64,000 nt of DNA from JAXDTI01 sp034090045. Its GTDB lineage: Bacteria; Actinomycetota; Actinomycetes; Actinomycetales; Actinomycetaceae. The position numbers and the translations under genes are program-made. Below the pieces are notes generated by a model, which was given only the letters and a program-made list of their open reading frames with translations, was not told where the DNA came from and did not search any database. Position 1 is the first letter of the stretch, and each line of letters opens with the position of its first letter. Shown here in pieces: positions 44,451 through 51,811 of this stretch. Location of the stretch: contig JAXDTI010000004.1 in the NCBI GenBank assembly GCA_034090045.1, positions 1 through 64,000 on the forward strand. Reading direction: 5' to 3'.

Positions 44451-45779
44451 TCAGTCGGTTACCGACTTCACCTGGGCTAACCAGGTTTCACGCGCCTGCA
44501 AATCCTCGGTGAGTGATGCCACCCGGTCTTTGTCTCCAGCTGCTTCAGCTTCGTCAATCTGACCTTTAATCTCCGCAATCAAGTTCTCCAACTGACCGGC
44601 CATGCCGGCAGCACGCGCTTTCGTTTCAGGATTGGAGGCTCGCCATTTCTCGTCCTCTGCGGCACGTAACGCATCCTCTACAGCTCGCATCCTGCCTTCG
44701 ATACGCGACATATCGGCACGTGGAACCCGACCGGTCTCATCCCAGGCATCTTGGATGGGACGCAGTTTTGCTTTCGTGGTTTCAACGTCCTTAACTGGCA
44801 GCAGCGCCTCAGCCTTTTCCAGAAGTTCTTCCTTTATCTTGAGGTTCGCCTGATATTCGGCATCAGTAGCCTCATTCTGGGCTCGGCGAGCATCAAAGAA
44901 AACCTGTTGTGCAGCATGGAAGCGCTCCCATAGGGCATCATCAACCTTACGGGCCGCATGTCCGGCACGCTTCCATTGGGTCATCAGTTCACGGTAAGCA
45001 CTGGCAGTGGCACCCCAATCGTTGGACTTCGAAAGTTCTTCCGCTCGGGCAATCAGCTTCTCTTTCGCTGCTTTCGCCTCAGCCTGGTCAGAATCCAGTT
45101 TGTTGAAATAGGCGCGTCGATTGCGGTCAAACACGGTACGTGCAGCAGAGAAACGCTTCCAAAGCTCATTCTCGACGGCTCGTTCCAAACGCGGCCCCTT
45201 ACGCTGCAGCGACTTCCACTCATCGAGCAGCTCTCGCAGTTGCTGACCTGAGTTCTTCCACTGGGTGCGTGCCGGATCCTGGTTTGAAATCTGTTCGGCC
45301 CTCGCTACAACCTTTTCCCGGGCCTCCTGCGCTGCTTCTTTTGCTTGAGCACGTTCTATCACCAGCTCTTCTTTACGTTTTTCACCGGCTGCTTCCAGCT
45401 GTTCCAACTGGGCACGCAAAGCCGGCAGATCCCCGATCGCTGCCGGTTCGCTCAACTGTTGACGCAAACTAGCCAAGTTTTGATCAATCTGTTTCGAATT
45501 AAGGTGAGGCATCCTGGTCTTCAACAGATCGACGGAAGCCTTCAAATCCAGATAGCGGCGCACATACAGCTGTAAGGGTTCTTCGGGCAGTTCGGTAGCC
45601 AACTGACCGATACGGCGCTCTGTCTCGCCGTCACGTACCCAAACGTTACCGTCAGTATCAATCCTACCGAACTTAGCTGCCTGCTCGGCTTCCTCACTAT
45701 TCACAGGAGTTGCTGCCGGTGCTTTCGGCATCGGTTTTTCCACGGCTGGGGTGGCGGGCTGTTCGATATTTTCTGCCAC
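44451..45779 (-). CDS. DUF349 family protein
   Basis: Coiled-coil, highly charged protein of 442 residues with tandem DUF349 units (about 70 residues each): WKNSGQQLRELLDEWKSLQRKGP, DWGATASAYRELMTQWKRAGHAARKVDDALWERF, and DVETTKAKLRPIQDAWDETGRVPR. Function is unclear; such proteins are widespread in actinobacteria near relA. The start is GTG 45779, 7 bases after GGAGG; a frame start at 45800 lies upstream of that ribosome site. Confidence 0.9.
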   Translation of the reverse strand: MAENIEQPATPAVEKPMPKAPAATPVNSEEAEQAAKFGRIDTDGNVWVRDGETERRIGQLATELPEEPLQLYVRRYLDLKASVDLLKTRMPHLNSKQIDQNLASLRQQLSEPAAIGDLPALRAQLEQLEAAGEKRKEELVIERAQAKEAAQEAREKVVARAEQISNQDPARTQWKNSGQQLRELLDEWKSLQRKGPRLERAVENELWKRFSAARTVFDRNRRAYFNKLDSDQAEAKAAKEKLIARAEELSKSNDWGATASAYRELMTQWKRAGHAARKVDDALWERFHAAQQVFFDARRAQNEATDAEYQANLKIKEELLEKAEALLPVKDVETTKAKLRPIQDAWDETGRVPRADMSRIEGRMRAVEDALRAAEDEKWRASNPETKARAAGMAGQLENLIAEIKGQIDEAEAAGDKDRVASLTEDLQARETWLAQVKSVTD

Positions 45780-45902
45780 TATAGTTCCTCCATTGATCAA
45801 ATGGGTGCGTACCCTTAAAAAGTCTAGTACAGATATCAGTTGAAAGACCTGGAGCTGTGCCAGTAAGCGGCAAGTATGGAACCTGCAAGGTATCCTTTCC
45901 CT

Positions 45903-46574
45903 ATGCAGATTGACCAGATACCCCTGCCTTTTCTCTCAGCAAATTGCTATTTGATACAGCCTGAACCTTGTGCCCCGGTACTCGTTATTGACCCAGGTCA
46001 TGACGGTCTAAGAGATGTTCGGGAACGCTTGGCGGGACGCGCTATAGGTGCAGTTTTACTCACCCACGGACATCCGGATCACGTCTGGGATGCTTCCGAA
46101 CTTGCCGGAACGGTGCCAACCTATATTCCCCAGCCCGATTCCTATCGTTTGAACTACCCACTGGTCGGTGAGCACCCAATGAATATCGAGTTAAAACAGA
46201 TGTTGAACACACCATGGCGGCGACCCGATAATATTGTGGAGCTCGGGGATACTGCGGTTTCTGCGGGATTCGAGCCGGTAACGGGGCTCACTATGCGGAT
46301 GATTCCGGCACCAGGGCACACCGAGGGGTCGGCGCTGTTTTTCTTCGATAATAACGGCATTCACGCCCTCTCCGGGGACGTTATTTTTGCCGGTTCAGTC
46401 GGTCGCACAGACCTACCCGGTGGCGACGATAAGCAGATGCTCCACACCCTGCGCACCCTCGCCAACACCATCGATCCTGAAACAGTGTTGCTGCCAGGAC
46501 ATGGTCCGCAAACCACCATGGCTGCCGAGTTGAAGACAAACCCCTATCTGCGGCGCGCCCAGGCGATTGGGTGA
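45903..46574 (+). CDS. MBL-fold metallo-hydrolase, glyoxalase II-like
   Basis: Metallo-beta-lactamase-fold enzyme of 223 residues. Metal motifs: THGHPDHVWD (HxHxDH), PGHTEGSALFF (His), SGDVIFAGSVGRTDLPGGD (Asp) and LLPGHGPQT (His). These fit the glyoxalase II/persulfide dioxygenase group; the exact thioester substrate is unknown. In mycobacteria the equivalent gene sits between relA and hisS; here relA is upstream and aspS follows. ATG 45903 is preferred to ATG 45876, which has no ribosome site. Confidence 0.87.
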   Translation: MQIDQIPLPFLSANCYLIQPEPCAPVLVIDPGHDGLRDVRERLAGRAIGAVLLTHGHPDHVWDASELAGTVPTYIPQPDSYRLNYPLVGEHPMNIELKQMLNTPWRRPDNIVELGDTAVSAGFEPVTGLTMRMIPAPGHTEGSALFFFDNNGIHALSGDVIFAGSVGRTDLPGGDDKQMLHTLRTLANTIDPETVLLPGHGPQTTMAAELKTNPYLRRAQAIG

Positions 46575-46655
46575 ATACTCCGGGCGCTCGATTCAATAAA
46601 GCAGCACCCGACGACTAGACTTGAGTAGTCAAAAAAGTTACAGGAGGTATATTCC

Positions 46656-48431
46656 TTGCTCAGGACACACAATGCCGGCGAACTGACCATATCGAATGTC
46701 GGCGAGACAGTAACCTTGACCGGATGGGTTGACAGGCGCCGTGATCACGGTGGTGTCGCCTTCATAGATTTGCGTGACCGCAGCGGCATCTCCCAGGTTG
46801 TTATTCATGACGATGAGGTTGCTCACGACTTGCGTGCCGAATATGTGCTGCGGGTGACAGGGCACGTTGAGCAGCGTCCCGAAGGCAACTCAAACCCGAA
46901 CTTAGCCAGCGGAGAAATCGAGGTTTTTGCAGACCAGGTTGAAGTATTGAATCCAGCTGCAGCGCTACCCTTCCAGGTTTCTGAAAACGCTGAAGATTCC
47001 GGACAGGTAGGGGAGGACACCCGCCTGCACTACCGGTACCTTGATTTGCGTCGTCGGCAGCAGCTCAGCCGACTACAACTGCGTTCTGATGTGTCTCTTG
47101 CTGCCCGCAAAGCTCTCCACGAATTGGGTTTCATCGAGGTCGAAACCCCGACCCTGACCGCATCCACCCCTGAGGGGGCTCGCGACTTTGTGGTGCCGGC
47201 GCGCCTGAACCCCGGTAAATGGTATGCGCTTCCGCAATCCCCCCAGCTGTTCAAGCAACTCCTCATGGTCGGTGGTATCGAACGCTACTTCCAGATCGCG
47301 CGCTGCTACCGTGACGAGGATTTTCGTGCTGACAGGCAGCCCGAGTTTACTCAACTCGACCTGGAAATGTCTTTCGTAGACCAAGACGACGTGATTGCAG
47401 TAGCCGAGAAAGTACTGGTCGATATTTTTGCTGAAATCGGTGTCGAGGTGAAAACCCCGATTCGCCGGATGCCATTCGCTGAAGCAATGAGTAAATACGG
47501 CTCGGATAAACCGGATCTGCGTTTCGGTCTGGAGCTCGTTGACCTCACCGAATACTTCAAAGACACGCCATTCAGGGTGTTTCAAAACGAGTATGTGGGT
47601 GCCGTAGTAATGCCCGGTGGGGGATCCCAGCCGCGCCGCACCTTCGATAAATGGCAGGATTGGGCGCGTTCTCGTGGCGCTAAAGGTCTCGCATACGTTA
47701 CCGTCGCGGAAGATGGAACCCTGGGCGGCCCGGTCGCAAAGAACATTTCCGAGGCTGAACGCGACGGTCTGGTGGCTGCCACCGGAGCGAACCCTGGGGA
47801 CTGTATTTTCTTTGCAGCCGGCAAGACTGACCCGTCCCGGGCACTGCTCGGCGCGGCTCGCCTGGAGATTGGTCGCCGCCTGGGACTCATGGATCCGGAT
47901 AGCTGGGAATTCGTGTGGGTGGTGGACGCGCCACTGTTCAAAGCAGTCACAGACGATGATGAGGACGTCGCGCTCGGATCCGGAGCCTGGACTGCGTTGC
48001 ACCATGCTTTCACTTCACCGACACCGGAATGGATCGACAAATTCGATGAAGACCCCGGCCACGCATTAGCTTACGCGTATGACATTGTGCTTAACGGAAA
48101 TGAAATAGGCGGCGGATCTATTCGTATTCACCGACGCGATGTGCAGGAACGAGTATTCAAGGTGATGAATCTTGATGCTGAACGGGCGCAAAAAAACTTC
48201 GGTTTCCTGCTGGATGCGTTCCAATACGGCGCACCACCACACGGTGGTCTTGCTTTCGGTTGGGATCGGATTCTGGCTTTGATGACCCACGCCGAATCTA
48301 TCCGAGATGTAATCGCTTTCCCGAAGACCGGTAACGGATACGACCCGCTCACCGGAGCCCCCACCCCAATAACCGATGCGCAGCGTGCCGAAACCGGCGT
48401 TGACTATGTGCCTGATGACGAGGAGGAATAG
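46656..48431 (+). CDS. aspS: Aspartyl-tRNA synthetase
   Basis: Class IIb synthetase of 591 residues: OB-fold anticodon domain (VTLTGWVDRRRDHGGVAFIDLRDRSG, residues 18-45), motif 1 region (ALHELGFIEVETPTLTASTPEGARDF), motif 2 (FQIARCYRDEDFRADRQPEFTQLDLEMSF), a GAD insert (about 280-410) and motif 3 (GGLAFGWDRIL). TTG 46656 with a strong AGGAGGT. Whether it also charges tRNA-Asn depends on the presence of GatCAB, which is not in the window. Confidence 0.97.
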   Translation: MLRTHNAGELTISNVGETVTLTGWVDRRRDHGGVAFIDLRDRSGISQVVIHDDEVAHDLRAEYVLRVTGHVEQRPEGNSNPNLASGEIEVFADQVEVLNPAAALPFQVSENAEDSGQVGEDTRLHYRYLDLRRRQQLSRLQLRSDVSLAARKALHELGFIEVETPTLTASTPEGARDFVVPARLNPGKWYALPQSPQLFKQLLMVGGIERYFQIARCYRDEDFRADRQPEFTQLDLEMSFVDQDDVIAVAEKVLVDIFAEIGVEVKTPIRRMPFAEAMSKYGSDKPDLRFGLELVDLTEYFKDTPFRVFQNEYVGAVVMPGGGSQPRRTFDKWQDWARSRGAKGLAYVTVAEDGTLGGPVAKNISEAERDGLVAATGANPGDCIFFAAGKTDPSRALLGAARLEIGRRLGLMDPDSWEFVWVVDAPLFKAVTDDDEDVALGSGAWTALHHAFTSPTPEWIDKFDEDPGHALAYAYDIVLNGNEIGGGSIRIHRRDVQERVFKVMNLDAERAQKNFGFLLDAFQYGAPPHGGLAFGWDRILALMTHAESIRDVIAFPKTGNGYDPLTGAPTPITDAQRAETGVDYVPDDEEE

Positions 48432-48434
48432 GTC

Positions 48435-49061
48435 ATGGCGGCAACCTATATTGATATTCACCCGGTAGATCCGCAGCCCCGCCTGATTACCAAAGCTATC
48501 GATATTGTGCGAGAAGGCGGTGTTATTGCCTATCCGACTGACTCCGGTTACGCGATCGGGTGCAAACTTGGAAACAAAGACGGCATCGAAAAGATACGTA
48601 AAATTCGAGAACTGCCAGCAAAACACCACTACACAGTGGTTTGCCACGATTTTGCGCAGCTCGGGCAGATGGTTATTGTCGGCAACGCTGCTTTTCGGCT
48701 CATAAAGGCGCTCACCCCCGGGCCGTTCACCTTCATAATGAAGGGCACCAAGGAAATACCGCGCATCATGTTCAACGATTCAAAAAAGACCGTTGGTGCG
48801 CGTATCCCGGATCACAAGATCGCGTTGGCACTGGTTGAGGAACTCGGTGAACCGTTGATGTCCTCCACGCTAATCATGCCGGGAAAACGCGAACCGGAAA
48901 ATGTCGGATGGGAGATCCGCGACCAGATTGGTTACCTGCTTGACGGTATTGTTGAAGGTCCTGTCGGCAACGGCGGTCCCACCACGGTGATAGATCTCAC
49001 CGAGGATGAGCCTAAAGTGCTACGCCAGGGTGTTGGAGATGTCTCTGAATATGATCTGTAG
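48435..49061 (+). CDS. Sua5/YciO/YrdC-family protein
   Basis: YrdC-like fold of 208 residues that binds double-stranded RNA or nucleotides. Seen: GGVIAYPTDSGYAIGCKLGN, KPGP-like PGPFTFIMKG, RIPDH and SSTLIMPG. The motifs are closer to YciO than to TsaC/Sua5 (no long Sua5 C-terminal domain), so a role in threonylcarbamoyl-adenosine synthesis is uncertain. 3 bases after aspS, so co-transcribed. Confidence 0.9.
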   Translation: MAATYIDIHPVDPQPRLITKAIDIVREGGVIAYPTDSGYAIGCKLGNKDGIEKIRKIRELPAKHHYTVVCHDFAQLGQMVIVGNAAFRLIKALTPGPFTFIMKGTKEIPRIMFNDSKKTVGARIPDHKIALALVEELGEPLMSSTLIMPGKREPENVGWEIRDQIGYLLDGIVEGPVGNGGPTTVIDLTEDEPKVLRQGVGDVSEYDL

Positions 49062-49069
49062 GTTCCGGT

Positions 49070-50392
49070 TTGGATCTCTTTGACTCCCACTTTGATTCCG
49101 CTGCTGGCGAAGTACCCGATGGGGCGCCGCTGGCAGTCAGGATGCGTCCGCGCAGTATAGAAGAAGTGATCGGTCAATCAGAAGCGCTTGCCCCGCATTC
49201 TCCACTCAGGCGACTGATAGAAGATCCTAAGGGGAGTGTCTCGATAATCCTGTGGGGGCCGCCCGGATGTGGTAAAACAACTTGCGCCTACCTTGTGGCA
49301 CGTGCCGGTAACCGCAAATTCGTTGAACTCTCGGCCGTCTCAGCCGGTGTAAAGGATGTGCGGGCAGTAATAGACACAGCAAAACGCGACTTGGTTTCCG
49401 GGCGGGAAACCGTGCTGTTCATTGACGAGCTACATCGTTTCTCGAAAACACAGCAGGATGCCCTGCTGCCCGGAGTGGAAAACGGTTGGGTTTCACTGAT
49501 CGGTGCAACAACTGAAAACCCGGTATTCTCGATTGTTTCTCCGTTGCTGTCGCGTTCGATACTGGTCACGCTCACCCAGCTGGGGTCCGGTGACATCTCC
49601 CAGCTCGTCGTTCGGGCACTAACCGATAAACGCGGTTTTGCGGGAGAACTGGAAATTGCCCCGGATGCCCGAGAAACACTGGCGCAACGTAGCGCCCCGG
49701 ATGCCAGACGTGCCCTAACCTGGTTGGAGGCAGCAGCCGAAGTAGTCAGGGGGGAGGGGCGTAAACTAATTGAACTTGGTGATATTGAGGTAGCGGCATC
49801 CGCGGCTTTACACAGGTATGATCGCGATGACCACTACGATGTTACCAGTGCGTTTATCAAATCAATGCGTGGTTCAGATCCGGATGCTGCGCTACACTAC
49901 CTGGCGCGGATGATAGTAGCTGGCGAAGATCCGAGATTTATCGCACGCAGAATTATGATTGCCGCCAGCGAAGAAGTCGGTATGGCGGATCCGAATGTGC
50001 TGGTTGTGGCATCTGCCGCAGCTCAAGCTGTCGCCCAGGTAGGGATGCCGGAGGCGCGATTAATACTGGCAGAGGCGGTTCTCGCAGTCACAACCGCCCC
50101 CAAATCCAATGCCACGTATCGTGCCATAAACGCCGCAATTTCAGATGTTCAGGCAGGTAAAGGTGCTGCCGTGCCGCTGCATCTGCGTGACTCTCACAAC
50201 CCGAATTCTGACAACCTTGACAGGGATGCAGCTTATAGATATCCCCACGACTATCCGCAGGGCATTGTTCAGCAACGGTATCTACCCGATGATTTGCAGG
50301 ATGCCCGCTACTATGAACCGAGCGAACGCGGATTTGAGGCTACGGTTACAAAACGCCTCGCCCGAATTCGTGAAATGCTCCAGATGGGTTAG
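49070..50392 (+). CDS. rarA: Replication-associated recombination protein RarA (MgsA)
   Basis: AAA+ ATPase of 440 residues acting at stalled replication forks. It shows PLAVRMRPRSIEEVIGQ, Walker A WGPPGCGKTT (about residue 66), Walker B VLFIDELHRFSKTQQD, sensor 1 IGATTENP, and the RarA tail (DPDAALHYLARMIVAGEDPRFIARRIMIAASEEVGMADP, VPLHLRD, YRYPHDY). A TTG start follows the previous stop by 8 bases. The rpsD leader starts right behind it. Confidence 0.95.
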   Translation: MDLFDSHFDSAAGEVPDGAPLAVRMRPRSIEEVIGQSEALAPHSPLRRLIEDPKGSVSIILWGPPGCGKTTCAYLVARAGNRKFVELSAVSAGVKDVRAVIDTAKRDLVSGRETVLFIDELHRFSKTQQDALLPGVENGWVSLIGATTENPVFSIVSPLLSRSILVTLTQLGSGDISQLVVRALTDKRGFAGELEIAPDARETLAQRSAPDARRALTWLEAAAEVVRGEGRKLIELGDIEVAASAALHRYDRDDHYDVTSAFIKSMRGSDPDAALHYLARMIVAGEDPRFIARRIMIAASEEVGMADPNVLVVASAAAQAVAQVGMPEARLILAEAVLAVTTAPKSNATYRAINAAISDVQAGKGAAVPLHLRDSHNPNSDNLDRDAAYRYPHDYPQGIVQQRYLPDDLQDARYYEPSERGFEATVTKRLARIREMLQMG

Positions 50393-50400
50393 ACTTTAGG

Positions 50401-50464
50401 GGTTGCGTTTGACGCAACCGCCTGGAACCTTAGCCGATATGGTGGTTCCATACCCGAAGGTATG
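50401..50464 (+). ncRNA. Structured leader of rpsD (three hairpins)
   Basis: Three consecutive perfect stems: GGTTGCG/CGCAACC (50401-50419, 5-base loop), TGGAACC/GGTTCCA (50423-50450, 14-base loop) and CATACC/GGTATG (50449-50464, CGAA loop). The second and third share two bases. The leader ends 11 bases before the AGGAGGAG ribosome site. Ribosomal protein S4 represses its own mRNA through structured leaders in other bacteria, so an autoregulatory element is a reasonable reading; the first hairpin could instead help end rarA transcription. Confidence 0.55.
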
Positions 50465-50486
50465 TATATCAACAGGAGGAGAAACT

Positions 50487-51107
50487 ATGTCTTCGAAGAG
50501 CCGTAAACAGGTGCGTCTCTCTCGCGCCCTCGGTATTGCCCTAACCCCGAAAGCCCAGCGTCATTTTGACAAGCGCCCCTACGGTCCTGGTGAGCATGGT
50601 CGGGCAACTCGACGCAGCGAATCTGACTATGCGGTTCGTCTGAAGGAAAAACAGCGGCTGCGTGCCCAGTACTATATTCGTGAGGCGCAGATGCGTCGCG
50701 CTTTCGATGAGGCTCGCCGGCTGCCCGGTATGACCGGTGAAAACCTGGTTCAGCTTCTGGAATCCCGTCTGGATGCACTGGTGCTGCGCAGTGGATTTGC
50801 CCGTACTATGCCGCAGGCTCGTCAGATTGTTGTACATCGTCACATCATGGTTGACGGTCATATTGTCGATCGCCCATCCTATCGGGTGAAGCCCGGTCAG
50901 GTGATACAGGTAAAACCAGCCTCCCAGGTGAAAGAGCCTTTCCAGGTTGCCGCGATGGGGTCACACCGTGATGTATTGCCCGATGTTCCCCCATATTTGA
51001 GTGTTGAACTTGAGAAGCTGCAAACCACTTATCTTCGGAAACCTACCCGCGATGAGGTACCGATTATATGTGACATCCAGATGGTCGTTGAGCACTACTC
51101 GCGATAA
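50487..51107 (+). CDS. rpsD: 30S ribosomal protein S4
   Basis: Primary 16S rRNA-binding protein, 206 residues: N-terminal part with SRALGIALTPKAQRHFDKRPYGPGEHGRATRR, then the S4 RNA-binding domain (LESRLDALVLRSGFARTMPQARQIVVHRHIMVDGHIVDRPSYRVKPGQVI, about residues 93-145). ATG 50487 follows AGGAGGAG; the frame from 50403 runs through the leader hairpins and is not used. It lacks the four zinc cysteines, so it is the C-minus form. Monocistronic, away from the alpha operon, as in many actinobacteria. Confidence 0.97.
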   Translation: MSSKSRKQVRLSRALGIALTPKAQRHFDKRPYGPGEHGRATRRSESDYAVRLKEKQRLRAQYYIREAQMRRAFDEARRLPGMTGENLVQLLESRLDALVLRSGFARTMPQARQIVVHRHIMVDGHIVDRPSYRVKPGQVIQVKPASQVKEPFQVAAMGSHRDVLPDVPPYLSVELEKLQTTYLRKPTRDEVPIICDIQMVVEHYSR

Positions 51108-51120
51108 CCTGATCCGTGCC

Positions 51121-51152
51121 ACCGCCCCGCATCTGTATGCCGGGGCGGTTTG
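51121..51152 (+). terminator. Terminator after rpsD
   Basis: ACCGCCCCG (51121-51129) pairs exactly with CGGGGCGGT (51141-51149) over an 11-base loop, followed by TT only. It starts 14 bases after the rpsD stop. Confidence 0.8.
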
Positions 51153-51200
51153 GCATCTATTAGGCTTGAAACAGCGGTAGTGGCCGCGGAAGGAGCATCA

Positions 51201-51566
51201 ATGACACCCTCAGATATCGCCCAACTGATTGCCGCAATAGCGTTTGCGCTGCTGGTGCTGGGACTGATCTATCCGCTGATTAAACTCGGCAGGGTTTTTG
51301 GCGAGCTACAGGTCTCCGTAAAGGAGGTCACTGTAAACGCAAACGAGACAGTTAAGGAAGCTACCAAGGTTGTACGTGACGCAAATGTGCAAGTAACTCG
51401 GGTGGATGCCGTGACGACCTCCGCAGCGCAGGTAGCCCAGGATGTTTCGGCGCTCTCCACGCTCGTTACAGCGACCTTTGGTGCTCCGCTCATCAAAGTT
51501 GCGGCTTTCTCCGCTGCCGTGCGCACATTTATTGCAGGTAAAGCCGGAAAGCGAACGGTGGAGTAA
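51201..51566 (+). CDS. DUF948 family membrane protein
   Basis: 121 residues with one N-terminal membrane helix (IAQLIAAIAFALLVLGLIYPLIKLG) and then a helical, heptad-like region of Val/Thr/Asn/Ala (KEVTVNANETVKEATKVVRDANVQVTRVDAV) that is typical of DUF948. Function is unknown. ATG 51201 follows AAGGAG; the frame from 51150 begins inside the rpsD terminator. It precedes alaS in many actinobacteria, as here. Confidence 0.88.
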   Translation: MTPSDIAQLIAAIAFALLVLGLIYPLIKLGRVFGELQVSVKEVTVNANETVKEATKVVRDANVQVTRVDAVTTSAAQVAQDVSALSTLVTATFGAPLIKVAAFSAAVRTFIAGKAGKRTVE

Positions 51567-51748
51567 TGAAAACCGTGTTGAAAGTGGCTCTCGCCGTCAC
51601 CGTTGTAGCTGCTGTCGGATATTCGATGCCGCCAGTGAGGCAGCGAGTAGGAGCATGTGTGAGTGTTTTTCGCGAGGATTTTCGAGCCAGTGAACACCAG
51701 ATAAGGGAGGCCTTGAAAATAGCAACCCAGGTCGAAACTTCTCGATAA
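51566..51748 (+). CDS. Small membrane-anchored protein (DUF6167-like)
   Basis: A 60-residue protein: hydrophobic helix (VLKVALAVTVVAAVGYS), then a charged helix with FREDFRASEHQIREALKIA. Other actinobacteria have a small protein with such a helix and FREDFR-like tail between DUF948 and alaS, hence the tentative label. It overlaps the DUF948 stop by one base (TAATG) and has GGTGGAG upstream, so translation is coupled. Short for its group, but with no sign of truncation. Confidence 0.7.
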   Translation: MKTVLKVALAVTVVAAVGYSMPPVRQRVGACVSVFREDFRASEHQIREALKIATQVETSR

Positions 51749-51811
51749 GCCCGGGGTAGAACCAAACCGGATATAGGCATTTCGTAAACAAAACAGGGAT
51801 AGGGACAGCAA

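Noticed and set aside
47073..48005. Open frame of 310 codons antisense to aspS
   Set aside because: It lies wholly inside a certain gene, has no recognisable domain and is explained by codon bias of the sense strand. The 244-codon plus-strand frame inside glgX (27401-28135) was rejected for the same reason.
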